Shown in pieces: positions 11,271 to 22,364 of a DNA stretch of 64,000 nucleotides. The first letter of the stretch is position 1, and each line of letters opens with the position of its first letter. Under the pieces are notes generated by a model, which saw nothing but the letters and a program-made list of their open reading frames with translations, did no database searches and had not been told where the DNA came from. Location: the NCBI RefSeq assembly GCF_010183535.1, contig NC_071331.1, forward strand, positions 20,646,001 to 20,710,000. Reading direction: 5' to 3'. This DNA is from Caenorhabditis remanei (Eukaryota > Nematoda > Chromadorea > Rhabditida > Rhabditidae). Position numbers and translations under genes: made by a program.

Positions 11271-11662
11271 CAAACCCCTGCAAAAACAAATTTAAATCAA
11301 GAGCATTTGCGACAACCCTGCAGTTGTATAACTCCTTCGGTGCTACCCGTGTTAAAAACTTGTCAACTACAAAAGTGAAGCTCTAGATTTTACAACACTT
11401 CAAACACTCACCATGACTTCAATTCTTGTTTCATCACTTTCGGTGAATTGGTAAGGTTTCGAGTTGAGGCCCCACAACAAATTATCAATTTTGGATTGAA
11501 CAAAGAAATCGCCGTGTTTTCACCATTGAAAAAAATCGTTGCCTCTTTAATCCGGATATAAGACATTTTTACTAGGGATTCCATATACTTTGAGGTGATG
11601 GCTGTTTTTATTCTGGAGAAAGGAAATAAGAAAAATTACGACAGTTCCCATATTAAAATATC

Positions 11663-12231
11663 AAAAGACTCACATTTCATCAATTTCCATGGATCTAATC
11701 ACATTTTTCAGAGGTAAAAAAGGTAGTTTTCTTAATGGGAAAGGCCGGGGTACCTGGTTCGCAATCATTACGATTATTGCGTAGAGAAAATCAATAAGTG
11801 CGAAGAGGAGGGCGACGTGGGCTGTGGACTCTCAACACAGGGTTTTGTGTGCGCAGTGGCCACTGGTCCCTACACCTCCAAAATCCTGAGGAGCTTTGTG
11901 ACGTCGATCTGTCAACAAGGCGTACTATCCGTGCACTGACGCATTAGCGGTGTCTCTGCGTCTCTCGTTTTTACTCAGTCTTTCGCGTATTACAGCATTT
12001 CATTTTTTTTTTGATTTTTCGCCTTTTTAATGAAATTTATCAAAACCCTGTGTTGAGAGGCCACAGCCCACGTCGCCCTCCTCTTCGCACTTATAGATTT
12101 TCTCTCCCGGAAAGCAATAATCGTAATGATTGCGAACCCAGTACCCCGGACTTTCCCATTAAGAAAACTACCTTTTTTTTCTCTGAAAAATGTGATTAAA
12201 TCCATGGAAATTGATGAAATGTGAGTCTTTT
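11663..12231. repeat. Inverted duplication of an F-box exon and its promoter
   Basis: The arms 11663-11847 and 12041-12231 are inverted copies covering the F-box first exon, its donor and about 80 bases before the ATG. The spacer of about 190 bases would serve as a shared divergent promoter. The arms differ by several substitutions, so the duplication is not brand new. Confidence 0.8.
12126..12220 (+). pseudogene. Orphan F-box first exon (inverted copy)
   Basis: This 95-nt exon has the same length and phase as 11768-11674: it starts MIANPVPRTFPLRKLPFFSL, ends KSMEIDE and is followed by GTGAGT. No second exon follows on the plus strand; the next 500 bases are repeats. The frame is intact, which is surprising for dead sequence and suggests the duplication is fairly recent. 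Confidence 0.65.
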
Positions 12232-13087
12232 GCAATGTGTGCTGGCGAAACTTTTTTTTCGAAATATTTAAAATTCGAAATATCTTTCGAAAGATTTTCC
12301 GAAAGATCTTTCGGAAATCTCACGAAAAAATTTCGAAAGAGAGAGTTGTCGCCAAGTTTCGAAATTCAAATTTCATGAATTTTTAGTTATTCTTCCCAAC
12401 TAAAAACACTGAACTGACACGATAAGTAGCGGAAAACGCACAAATATTCCTTGAAACTTTTTGAGATAATCTACCTCATGGTAAGTTATGGTGACGTTTT
12501 ATCAACCACTTCGTGCGGCAGAATGCCATAAATGCGATGAGGAAACGGCTCTGGAAAAGAAGAACTCTTAAAAAACTGATGCGAACAATTAGAACAATGA
12601 AATAGGTAGTGAAGCGTGAAAAAAAAAGAAAAGTGACTTTTCTCAGTTAAAAAATTTAGGGTTCGATGCAAGTAAAGGAACAGCGTGTCTTGCAACAAAA
12701 AAGAGCAGTTCTATCTCTCTAGACTCATGTACCATAGTTGTACGGAATGCCATTTTCCGAAAAACCGGAATCCGGAATCCGGAACCGGAATGAAAATTTT
12801 CATTTTCCGGAATCCGGAACCGGAACCGGAATGTCAAAAAAAAACCCGGAATTCCGGAATCCGGAATTTCCGGATTCCGGATTCCGGACAACTATGTCAT
12901 GGACCCATGAATGTTTCAGGGACTCCATCCACCCGTCTGATATCAATTTGCCCGATGTTAACCGTTTTTTTTTGATTAATAGAGTCTTTTATGCTAAAAA
13001 TACAATAAAGCACGTCTCCCTAAGTCTATAATGGTTGTTTTATTGGAATTGACAAATTGGGAATGAAATACAGACAATTAAAACGAT
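12221..13087. other. Repeat-rich spacer
   Basis: Holds TTTCGAAAG/CTTTCGAAA foldback sequence (12255-12350) and the CCGGAAT element at 12733-12897. The last stretch is 3' flank of the F-box copy ending at 13088. No gene seen. Confidence 0.4.
12733..12897. mobile_element. Short foldback element with CCGGAAT repeats
   Basis: Ends CATAGTTGTACGGAAT and ATTCCGGACAACTATG are inverted copies. The interior is tandem CCGGAATCCGGAACCGGAAT in one orientation, then the inverse (about 12765-12885). No duplicated target was clear. Confidence 0.65.
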
Positions 13088-14386
13088 TTAATGAACACTC
13101 ATCCAAAAATTATCAAATTGCGTGAAAAATGTTGCCGTCCTTCCATCGATTCGCCGGATGTCGATCCCTCCGTTTATCTCATCAGTTCGATTTAGAAAAC
13201 TGAAATTAAATGGAACATTTCAGAGGAATTTGAAATCTCTGTTCTCTATGTTGTGAATATAATCAAAATTATTATGAACTTACTTTTTCAATACTCGTTT
13301 GACTCCTCCATCCACTACTTCATGTGGTATATCATGCAATACGAGTGCTCTGAATTCTTCCAAATGTTTGCGACTGAGTTCCAAGCATTCCAGATTCTGA
13401 TTTGTTTCCATTGCTATCCATTTCTTGAGAAACGAATTCCATTCTTCATTTGTGATTCGATCACTTCTCAGAATTACATGCTTACTATCTATCTCCAGTA
13501 GTCTCTCATATCCAATCCATTGCGAGTTGCCGATATATAATTCTTTCAGATGTTTTGGAATTTTCCCATCAAAATAATAGTTTTTATGTGTAACAATGAA
13601 AATAATTTATTGTTAATTGTAATATTATTTAAGAAATAAGCAAAGTTCTCTTCTACGTTGTTTTCTTTATCCCATTGGAATAGGCTGCATCTGTTCACTG
13701 ATTTTACGTTAGTCTTCAAAAAATCAATAATCGAAATGTTTTGATCTGCGAATGCATCCAAAACCATGAATAAATTATTAATTGTCTGCTTCTTGAATAT
13801 TTCCAATACATGCTTACACAACTGCTTCCATTCGTTCACTGGATCTTTCGAATACTTGAATATTCTGCGAGTAATACATCGACTATATTTACTCTGCTCA
13901 ATCTTTCCATCCATTTGTTTGTCTGATGTCATGAGATAACTACATGCCACCAGATAATTAGTTCCATTAATAGATATTCCCAATGTTTTCTCTATATAAA
14001 GGCTGATAGCATATTTTGAATAGAAGGTCATATTTTTTGCTACTGTTTTTGTCCGTTTGGAAATCATTGAGAAGTTGATTCTGAAAGAGATGCTTTTTTA
14101 AAAACGACTATAAGTTTTCCCTTTTTTCACCATCTGAGATGATATTATCCCTGACTTACATTTCGATTGGATCCATTGCTTTGAGTACTTCTTCAATAGC
14201 AAGAAACGGTAGACGGAGTATTGGGAACTCATTATTTCTACGGTTGCTAATCATTTTTATTCTGAAAATCTTAAAGTTTCTACCAAGAGTCTGACTATGA
14301 ACTTACATTGAGTGCATTCCCTTAGATACTTCTTCCATTGCTCGAAACGGTATACGGAGAATTGACAATTGTTTTAAAGGTTTCAT
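13088..14386 (-). pseudogene. FBA_2 F-box gene with double F-box core, one frameshift
   Basis: Exons 14386-14307 (80 nt), 14261-14160 (102 nt), 14080-13284 (797 nt) and 13199-13088 (112 nt). The first two each carry an F-box core (LSILRIPFRAMEEV and FPILRLPFLAIEEV). The third exon is one base short: near 13587 a lost base turns the expected LLHIKNYYFDGKIPK into LLHIKTIILMGK and a stop at 13546. Past that point the other frame restores the normal sequence up to DIPHEVVDGGVKRVLK. The last exon is intact, with GGIDIRRIDGRTATFF. A single lesion suggests recent loss or a sequence error. Confidence 0.8.
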
Positions 14387-14463
14387 TCTGCAGGAGCAAT
14401 CAATAGACGAAGGGGAAAGAGGGACAATGAATGAGTAGGGATGAGTGGTGGCAGGAGGCGGAG

Positions 14464-14526
14464 GAATGTTCGAGAAGGTTCTGAGTGGCCAGGGGGTTTT
14501 GGGAAACTAAACAATAAGAACAGCTG
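14464..14526 (-). promoter_or_regulatory. Heat-shock-element promoter block
   Basis: GAATGTTCGAGAAGGTTC at 14464-14481 is a four-unit GAAnnTTCnnGAAnnTTC array, 78 bp before the ATG at 14386. The conserved GGGAAACTAAACAATAAGAAC stretch follows upstream. Confidence 0.6.
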
Positions 14527-14549
14527 ATTTACTAATTACCTGAGGATAT

Positions 14550-15110
14550 GTGGAATTATTAGGTGTTAATTCACGATCTTGAGCATTAAGCCTGGTCCAT
14601 TGCCATACTTACACATGATGTACCATAATCTACTCAAACAAAGAAATAATATTGAAATGAGCACTAACAACTGTGTGAAACGTAAACCGTGACTGGAAGT
14701 GCCCTCTCAAACTCCGCCTGATGACCTGACGATAAGGATCGCTTTTCATTCTATGCATGAAGCATGTGTGAATGCATGTGTGAAGAGGACGCTGTCGGAA
14801 TTGGTCGTATCTTGAACATTCACTCTCTTGTAAACTGGCTTGGCGAATCCCAATCATACTCTAAGTTTGACAAAGGACTACCGTCTCCCAACAAGTCCCG
14901 GCACGGCTTTTCCCGACAAGGTGATAATGCTGATTTGTATTTGTGCTGAATAAAAAATTCCTCTTTCCGGGTATCAACGCAGAAGCCATCTTATTCCTGT
15001 TATAGAAATGATAGGTGGTTATTGGCAGTTAATTAGTATGATTATGAGTTTATTGCAGATGAAAAACGTGAATTATTGCATTGTGATTAAAAAATTGGGA
15101 GCACTGATAT
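14550..15110. repeat. Intergenic repeat R1
   Basis: Begins GGAATTATTAGGTGTTAATTC and continues with CCTGGTCCATTGCCA, ATGACCTGACGATAAGGATC and TGATTTGTATTTGTGCTGAA. Related copies lie at 18130-18290 (inverted), 47205-47760, 57340-57390 and 61505-62150. The copy at 61.5-62.3 kb keeps the same neighbours (a minus-strand first exon on the left, a terminal exon on the right), so it moved with duplicated genes. Confidence 0.7.
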
Positions 15111-15126
15111 GATAGATAGAAAAGAT

Positions 15127-15440
15127 TCAATGAATACTCATAACGAAACGCTCCACCAACAACATTCGGTAAACGAAGAATGTTGCAGTTTTTCCATCGA
15201 TTCGTCTGATATCGATCCCTTATCTTATCTCTGCCTTTCTATTTAGAAAACTGAAAATAAATGGAAAATTTCAGGGGAAATGCAATGGGAATATTGATAT
15301 TTTCTGCTTCACAAAAGGTGTAATTTCTGTTTTCGATGTCTTGAATAGACTTGAAAACATTATAATCTCACATATTCAAGACTCGTTTGACTCCTTCATC
15401 CACTACTTCATGCGGTTGTCATGCAAAATACGAGTGCTGT
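15127..15440 (-). pseudogene. FBA_2 remnant: last exon and end of the large exon
   Basis: The last exon (about 15250-15127) reads TFLNRKAEIR, then a stop where the family has GG, then GIDIRRIDGKTATFFV. The only other trace is the 3' end of the large exon (about 15365-15440), corresponding to DEGVKRVL. The rest of the gene is gone; a short element lies just beyond at 15545. Confidence 0.75.
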
Positions 15441-15544
15441 GAATGTGAATACGTAATGTCACTGTGCCATATGTTTAGGCCCATTAACCCGGAACTCTAT
15501 TTCTTCATCAATGTCAATTCGAAATGAATATATTACCGGAAAAT

Positions 15545-15762
15545 AGCGCTCGAAATGGGGCGTCCCACTTTTTTCCGGTAATTTCGGAAAACTGTCAGTT
15601 TTTGTCGGAGAATAGTGAAACTTTCACAGAATCGGAAGACATAGCTGGGGACCCGATTCCCAAAGTCTCAAAAATATACGTTTATTTTCAACCGTTTTAT
15701 GACAATCCGGGACGCGCGGGACGGGGACGCGGGACGTCCCAACTCGTCCCATTTCGAGCGCT
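15545..15762. mobile_element. Foldback element with 10-bp duplication (Mutator-like)
   Basis: Ends AGCGCTCGAAATGGG and CCCATTTCGAGCGCT are inverted copies. The identical 10-mer ACCGGAAAAT flanks it (15535-15544 and 15763-15772). A 9-11 bp duplication is the hallmark of Mutator-like elements. The interior is GC-rich (GGGACGCGGGACGTCCC) with no coding frame. Confidence 0.8.
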
Positions 15763-16031
15763 ACCGGAAAATGCATTTATCATGAAATATAGGTTATTGG
15801 TGATTCGGTTTAATCGACGATTTAGAGTCTAGAAAAACAACAACTTTATTCAGAAAAATAACTTTTGGTACACAAATAGAGGGGAACAGAGGTTGTATGT
15901 ATTTTGAGAAATGGAAAGTGAAATCTTTGAAAAGGCACATGAAAAACTCTGATAAGAGAACCACTTTGAAAAGTAGTCAGTTCAGAAAAGACATACCAAC
16001 AGACAAAATGACAACGAGATAGAAAACAGGG

Positions 16032-17147
16032 TTAGTGAATACACATCACGAAACTGTCTCCAAATCCAGAACGAAGCACCAAGAATGTGGCAGTCTTCCC
16101 GTCGATACGGTGAATGTCGATCCCTCCTTTTTTCTTTTGAGTTTGATTGTAGCGGCTGAAAACACATTAAAATGGAAGAGATATCTAACCTCTATTATTC
16201 ATTCGTTCATTTAGGGGACGGATGTAGGAAATATGGCCTATTGAGTAAGGAAAAATAACATTATCCACTTAATTCCTTCAGATTTTTTGGAATTTTCCCA
16301 TCGAAATAATAGTTTTTAATGTGTAGGCAAGAGGCTAACTTATTATTAATTGTAATATTATTAAGGAGATATGCGAAATTCTCATCTACGTTGATTTCTT
16401 CATCCAATTGGTATAGAAAGCATTCGTCCACTGATTTCACATTAGCTTTTAAAAAATCAATAATCGAAATGTTTTGATCTGCGAATGCATCCATGTGCAT
16501 TGATAAAACATCGATAGTCTGCTTCTTGAATATATCCAATACATGTTTACACAACTGTTTCCATTCATCCACCGGATTCTTTGAATAATTATGTACCTCT
16601 CGTTCAATGTGACCATTATATTCATTTTCCTCAATCTTTCTATTAATTTTTTCGTCTGATGTCATTACATAAGTGCATGATATTTTCTCATTAGTTCCAT
16701 ACAGCCCAATGTTCAGCGTGAAATTTCCAACAGAAAGATGAATTGAATATTTCGAATAGAAGCTCATCAATTTTGCTACTGCTCTGGTCCGCTTGCTAAT
16801 CATTGAGAAATTGATTCTAAAATAGATTATTGGTTAAGTTTTTCTTTTCTTTTCACAATTCGGAAAAGTTTCAGTGACTTACATTTCGTTTGGATGCATC
16901 GTTTTGAAGATTCCTTCGATGGCGAGAAGCGGGAGACCGAGGATTGGGAATTTAATATTTCTATGATTGCTAATCATTTTCATTCTGAAAGGGACTGTTT
17001 TGTTTCTTTCTTTTTAACCTGGTATCATAAAATATCAATCAACAGTAGAGTCTGACTATGAACTTACATTGAGTGAATTCCCTTAGATACTTCTTCCATT
17101 GCTCGAGACGGTAGACGGAGTATCGGCAATTGCTGTGGAGGTTTTAT
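16032..17147 (-). pseudogene. FBA_2 F-box gene, start lost and large exon truncated
   Basis: Exons about 17147-17068, 16984-16883, 16816-16261 and 16155-16032. The first exon reads ATA where sister genes have the ATG, so initiation would have to use ATGs at the start of the second exon (MKMISNHRNIKFPIL). A deletion runs from IPKNLKEL straight into the intron and removes the donor, so the large exon ends LKELSG-stop and lacks the whole FBA_2 core (WIGYERLLEID to DIPHEVV). The last exon is intact (GGIDIHRIDGKTATFLV) but cannot be spliced on normally. The N-terminal half remains open and could give a short F-box protein. Confidence 0.8.
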
Positions 17148-18434
17148 TCTATAAGAGCCATCGATAAACGAGAAAAATGAGAATGGAGGACAATGAATGA
17201 GTATGAATAAGGCAATGAGTGAAGGTGAGGAGGGAAGAATGTTCGATAAGGATGTGAGTGACCAAGCTTTTCTGGGAAACTAAACAATAAGAACAACTGG
17301 TCAACCTATAGTAGAGGCGTAATGACTACACTCTCTAACTACTGAGATACACAAATAGAGACAGGTGTTACTAACTGTTCATAGAATAATGTATGTGTGT
17401 CTGTGACTTTATTTTCATATCGAGGAAATTGTTTCATTCGCTTTGAAACCCGCTGAGAGCTCAAACATTCTTCAAAAAAAGTACGTCAAATAGAGACAGA
17501 TGTTCTTGGTTTTGTCAAATCCCATATCAACCAGTAACCCAGGAAAATCACGTTATTGTCAATGGATTAGTACAATGCATTTCAGGAGTTTCATGATAGA
17601 CAACGTAAAATGTTTTCCTGAAATCAATAAGCCAGGCCAGTACCTGGACCGCACTTTCGCCAAGCCTCCCATAAGTCTTGGCCTGCTTTTACGTAACACT
17701 TGTGGGAGATGAGCGCCTAGACTTGTGGGAGGCTCGTGCTAGACTTGGCGACACTTGCCGAGACAGATATTCTTTGTACTTATTAACTTTCCTATTGGTC
17801 ATGTAATTCGACAGTGTAGCTAACACACATTCACACCCATTATGACCAATATTTGACATTTCCATTGCAATCTATCTTGAGAAGAATCTTCTCGAACGTC
17901 GACCAGTTGGGTAGACCAGTTGTTCTTATTGTTTAGTTTCCCAGAACCCTTGGTCGTTCACATCTTTCTCGAACATTCTTCCCTTCTTCCACCGCCTATT
18001 GCCCCTCAGTACTACTCACCAACCCTTCCCTCATCAGTTAGAAGACTTCATCCCCGACTCTTGTTGTTGTAGGGATCCAGAAAGCTAGTTGTTAAGACTT
18101 CATCGGAAAACACGGTAGAACTGCAGAGAGTGAATAATCAAGAGACGATTTCATCTTCCTTATATGCACAGAATGTAGAGCAGATCCTTATCGTCAGGTC
18201 ATCAGGTTGATACTCAAGGTCGTGCTTTGTGTCGCGTTGTCGAATTAACACCTATAAATTCCACGCATCCTCACGTAATTAGTTAGACCAGTTGCTCCTA
18301 TTGTTTAGTTTCCCAGAACCCCTTGGTCACCTAGATCCTTTTCGAAGGTTCTTCCTCCTCCTCATCACACATTGCCTGATTCCTCCTCATCCGTTGTCTT
18401 CTCTTTCTTCTAGTCGATCGATTGCTCCTCCAAA
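17148..18434. other. Spacer with scrambled promoter copies
   Basis: Holds the minus-strand block of the copy at 16032-17147 (17237-17302, degenerate GAATGTTCGATAAGGATG), an orphan plus-strand block at about 17915-17985 with ATCTTTCTCGAACATTC, an inverted R1 copy (18130-18290) and the block of the next gene (18284-18349). A palindromic tract near 17630-17760 has CCAAGTCTAGC-type words. No coding frame seen. Confidence 0.5.
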
Positions 18435-19760
18435 ATGAAACCTCTAAAGCAATTGCCAATTCTCCGTCTACCATTTCGAGCAATGGAAGAAGTTTCTAAA
18501 GGAATGCACTCTATGTAAGTTCATAGTCAGAACCTACAGTTAATATAATCTTTATGATTTTCAGAATAAAAATGATTAGCGACCGTAGAAAAAAGACGTT
18601 CCCGATACTCCGTCTACCGTTTCTTGCCATCGAAGAAATCTTCAAAGTGATGGATCCAATCGAAATGTAAGTCACTAAAACTTTCTCAAAAGGTGAAAAA
18701 GGATATCTGTTTCAGAATCAACCTCTCAATGACGTCCAAACGAGCCAAAGCAGTAACAGAAAAGATGACCTTCTATTCGAAATATTCCGTTCAACTTTGT
18801 GTAGATAAAACAATGGGAATAACAATACTTGGCACTAATAATCTGGTGTCATGCCTTTATCTAATGACATCATACAAGCAAAAACTTGAAAAAACTGTGG
18901 AAGAAGAACGTGATGGGTTCATTTTCCGGAAGGTATTCAAGTATTCGAAGGATCCGGTGGATGAATGGAAACAGTTGTGCAAATATGTATTGGAAATATT
19001 CAATAAAGAGACAATCGATGTTTTAACAGTGTTTATAGATGTATTCGTAGATCAAAACGTTTCGATTATTGATTTTTTGAAGACTAATGTGAAATCAGTG
19101 AACGACTGCAATGTGTATCAGTGGGAAGATGAGAATGACGTAGATGAACACGCCGCAGATCTCCTAGCAAATATCACAGTTGCCAATGAGCTAAATTTTC
19201 ATCTACACATCAAAAACGACAATTTTGATGGGAAAATTCCAAAAAATTTGAGGGAGTTATTCATTAAACATGCGGAATGGATTGAATATGAGAAACTGTT
19301 GGAAATAGATAGTGTCCAAGTGATTATTGGAACACATCAAATTTCAAACAAGGAGTGGAATTCGTTCTTTAAAAAATGGATTGCAATGGAAACTCATTTG
19401 TATCTGGAATTATTGGCATTTGATTTCAAGCCAATTGAAGAATTCAGAGCACTTGTATTATATGATATACCACATGAAGTGGTGGATGAAGGAGTCAAAC
19501 GAACCCTGATAACGTGAGTTGATAAGGATTAAGTCTAACCTTTTTGTACGATATCATGAGCTCTTACAGTCTGAGAAAGTTTTAAGAAAGGCATAACAAT
19601 CTAAATGTTCCTGGTGCTATTCCCATAAAATATTCAATATATTTTCAGTTATCGTGATGAAAAGACAGAGATAAACGGAGGAATCGACATCCGACGTATT
19701 GATGGGAAGACGGCAACATTCATCGCACACTCTAATAGTTTTTCGATGAGTGTTCAATGA
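18435..19760 (+). CDS. FBA_2 F-box protein with double F-box core
   Basis: Exons 18435-18514, 18566-18666, 18716-19513 and 19649-19760. The first carries MKPLKQLPILRLPFRAMEEV, the second ISDRRKKTFPILRLPFLAIEEI, and the third continues INLSMTSKRAKAVTEKM, a variable middle, WIEYEKLLEIDSVQ, WNSFFKKWIAMETHLYLELL and DIPHEVVDEGVKRTLIT. The last exon gives GGIDIRRIDGKTATFIA. Expected length is about 363 residues. One caution: by coordinates the second exon is 101 nt, not the 102 of its sisters, which would put one A too few in the run near 18590 and break the frame; check this base. AATAAA lies at 20036-20041. Probable role: SCF ubiquitin-ligase adaptor, cytosol or nucleus. Confidence 0.75.
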
Positions 19761-20130
19761 GCTTTTTCTTTTTTTTAAATTAAAACTTGCTTCCATGTGC
19801 ACTCCTATCTCTCACCTTGTTTTATTCTCATCTTTTTGTATCCCACCCTTTGCCCTACCCTCGCGGGCGCCAAAGACTTCCCCTCCCCCACCAGTATATG
19901 AGGCCAAGCGCAAGCTTATTCAAATTCAATTTCCGTATCCCTAACTTGTTTCCTTTTCCTGTTTTACTTTGCTATTCCCTTTTCCCTCAGCGCCACTTTC
20001 ATCTGTACGCTTCTCTAATAGTATTATAAATCTTCAATAAACTTCAATTCTGCACACCCAGAAAGATCTGGTTAATTTCAATATGGTTAGAAAATAAATT
20101 TCAGAAGCTTATGAATTATGGAAAACGTAA
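19761..20130. repeat. 3' flank repeat with AATAAA
   Basis: Contains CAGCGCCACTTTCATCTGTACGCTTCTCTAATAGTATTATAAATC then AATAAA. Inverted copies lie at about 43030-43180, 44960-45110, 47080-47180 and 55245-55400, always between F-box genes. It is therefore a duplicated gene end, not an independent element. Confidence 0.6.
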
Positions 20131-20196
20131 AATGTTTTATTAAAATTGATATAATGGGAATGACAGATATTTAAAATACAGACATAGTCAATTAAA

Positions 20197-20525
20197 GCGA
20201 TTTAATGATGAACACTCTTCATGAAAACATTATCTTGCACGAAGAATGTGGCAGTCCTTCCATCAACACGTTGGATGTCGACACCTCCGGTTATCCCTAT
20301 TCTTTCATTACAATGACTTAAAAAACAATGGAACATTTCAGAGGAAGTTGCAATTTCTGTTCTCTACATTTTGAATAAAATTGAAAACATTATAAACTCA
20401 CGTTTTCAATGACTACTTCGTCCACCGCTTCATGTGGTATATCGTACAATACGAGAGCTCTGAGTTCTCTGAAACTCTATAACCGAGTTCCAAGAATTTC
20501 AGATTCAAATGCGTCTCCACTGCTA
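20197..20525 (-). pseudogene. FBA_2 remnant facing the next gene
   Basis: The last exon (about 20320-20197) is open (GGVDIQRVDGRTATFFV) but its acceptor is changed from CAG to AAG. Only about 120 bases of the large exon's 3' end survive (about 20525-20403), with several lesions. The break runs directly into the promoter of the plus-strand copy at 20772. Confidence 0.75.
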
Positions 20526-20615
20526 TGTCCGCAATACTCTGTCCGCAATATTAGTTACATCTCTCTCTATTTGTGTATCTCACGTAGTGTAGCCATTACG
20601 CATCTACTCAAGGTA

Positions 20616-20681
20616 GACCAGCTTTTCTCGTTGTTTAGTTTCCCAGAACCCCGTAGTCGATCAGAATCTTCTCGAACATTC
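20616..20681 (+). promoter_or_regulatory. Heat-shock-element promoter block
   Basis: GAATCTTCTCGAACATTC at 20664-20681 is a perfect four-unit array, preceded by the conserved TTGTTTAGTTTCCCAGAACC stretch. It lies 90 bp before the ATG at 20772. Confidence 0.6.
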
Positions 20682-20771
20682 CTCCGCCTCCTGCCATCAC
20701 AAATTGCCTCATTCATACTCATTCGTTGTCCCATATTATCTTTCTTCTCGTTTATCGATAGCTCCTGTAGA

Positions 20772-21425
20772 ATGAACCCTACAAAACCGTTCTCAATTCT
20801 CCGTCTACCGTTTCGAGCAATGGAAGAAGTATATAAGGGAATGGTTTCAATGTAAGCCCAGAGTCAAACTCTACAGCTGTTAGAAATTGTATGATTTTCA
20901 GAATAAAAATGATTAGGAATCATAGAAAAAAGACGTTCCCGATACTCCGTCTCCCGTTTCATGTCATCGAAGAAATCCTCAAAACGATGGATCCAATCGA
21001 AATGTAAGTCTCGTATAGTATCTTTCCAGATAGTGGAAGAATAGAATATCTTTCAGAATCAACTTCTCAATAATTAACAAACGGACCAGAGCAGTAGCGA
21101 AGGTGATAAACTTCTATTCGGAATACTCAATTAATTTTTTTGTTGAAAATTTCACGCTAAAAATTTGGCTTAATGGAACTGACAATCTATCATCATGCCA
21201 GTATATAATGACATCAGACACGCAAATGGATAAAAAGGTTGAGGAGAGGGAAACGAATGGCTACGTTAGACGGAAGGTATATAATTATTCAAAGGATCCA
21301 ATAGAAGAATGAAAACAGTTGAGTACACATATATTGGAAACATTCAAGAAGCAGACAATCGACGTTTTATCCATGCAAATGGATACAGATAGAGACCACA
21401 ATGTTTCACTTATTGAGTTTTTTCC
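20772..21425 (+). pseudogene. FBA_2 F-box gene, truncated and fused to another gene
   Basis: Exons 20772-20851 and 20902-21003 carry a double F-box core (FSILRLPFRAMEEV; FPILRLPFHVIEEI). The large exon starts at 21057 (INFSIINKRTRAVAKVINFY), has TGA for the conserved W of EEWKQL at 21310-21312, resumes KQLSTHILETFKKQTIDVL and breaks off at IEFF near 21420. From there the sequence is the first intron and second exon of the other FBA_2 subfamily (see 21460). The junction lies in a T-rich stretch. Confidence 0.85.
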
Positions 21426-21459
21426 TATTATGTTTTCAAATCTTAGTTTTCAATTTCAG

Positions 21460-22364
21460 AGTATCGCTGTCTTTTTGCTCCCGGAAAACTCACTCTGTAA
21501 TAAAAACACAACAAAAGGCGCCATTCAATGGACGTCTCTGTGTGTCAGAATTCCACAGCAATTTGTCATTCTGTACATTTCGAAATCGCGATTGTGTGTT
21601 GAGTGTCTGCGATTGTTCGTTTTTTCCCAATACTGAGAGAAGTAATTATATTAAAATGATCGGACAGTACGTTCCAGTTGAAGTACACCGTTCGGATGGA
21701 AATCTTGTCTTATACTGGGGAACACAGCGGATGGATTGAAAGATATAACTGACTATGTGACCAATCTATTCAATAATGATGTGTCAGAGGTCTGTGTATC
21801 TGACGATTTATTCAAAATGATTGAATGGGTGAACAGTAGACAAAAGACACCATTGAAAAAAGTGGTTGCCTGGGTTGCTTGCCCAGCAGAAAATAAAATT
21901 ATATACCTCGTGAGGGACTGCGATTGCTTAGATATCTGGCATGGGCAATGGGTGACAATCGATAACCTATTAACAATGGATGGAATTGATATTATTCTGA
22001 AATCATCCACTCTGACTAGTAGTGATGTGAATGTCTTTCTGAAGCACTGGCTGTCTGGAGGGTGTCCTCGATTGAAACTATTCCGCGCTAGAATTGATTC
22101 TGTAGATATCTTACAAGTACTTGATGGTCTCATGCATAACGCCGTTTTTGTGGAGGATCGTCGTAACTACACCAGGTAATACAAAGTTTGATATATCAGT
22201 AGTTTCTCATAATTTCCTATTTCAGCCCATTTGGATACAACAGAACTTTGTCATTTGGATATGACACCAAACGTGCGGATGGTGTGACAGCTACAGTATG
22301 CGAACAGGGGAATGGAACTTTGGCTATTGCTGTTTGGCCAGAGACCACTTATAATTATAATTAA
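21460..22364 (+). pseudogene. FBA_2 gene of the AYNYN subfamily, without its F-box exon
   Basis: It matches the intact gene at 22876-24086 from that gene's second exon on: VSLSFCSRKTHSVIKTQ, a frameshift near 21715-21730, ITDYVTNLFNNDVSEVCV, then a gap of about 25 codons before DIWHGQWVTIDNLL. The exon ends at 22175; the last exon 22226-22364 ends VWPETTYNYN. The promoter and F-box exon are missing because the sequence upstream belongs to the copy at 20772-21425. It is the right half of a chimera. Confidence 0.8.

Larger units (their letters stand above)
10303..11768 (-). pseudogene. Divergent F-box gene, truncated by a transposon
   Basis: Exons 11768-11674 (95 nt), 11612-11412 (201 nt) and 10624-10303 (322 nt) join in phase 2 into 205 residues. 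The start MIANQVPRPFPLRKLPFLPL continues to NVIRSMEIDE and IIKTAITSKYMESLVK, a clear F-box. The middle (KEATIFFNGENTAISLF, later GPYTLDIVSAGLNSTAGEIL and IPEDYYHPN) fits the first half of an FBA_2 protein. The frame ends NHIQ-stop, where CAG TAG is the end of the element at 9596-10310, so the C-terminal FBA_2 half is missing. That half probably lies at 7485-8240. A hAT-like element sits 13 bp upstream of the third-exon acceptor. A shortened protein may still be made, but loss of the target-binding half makes a pseudogene more likely. Confidence 0.6.
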
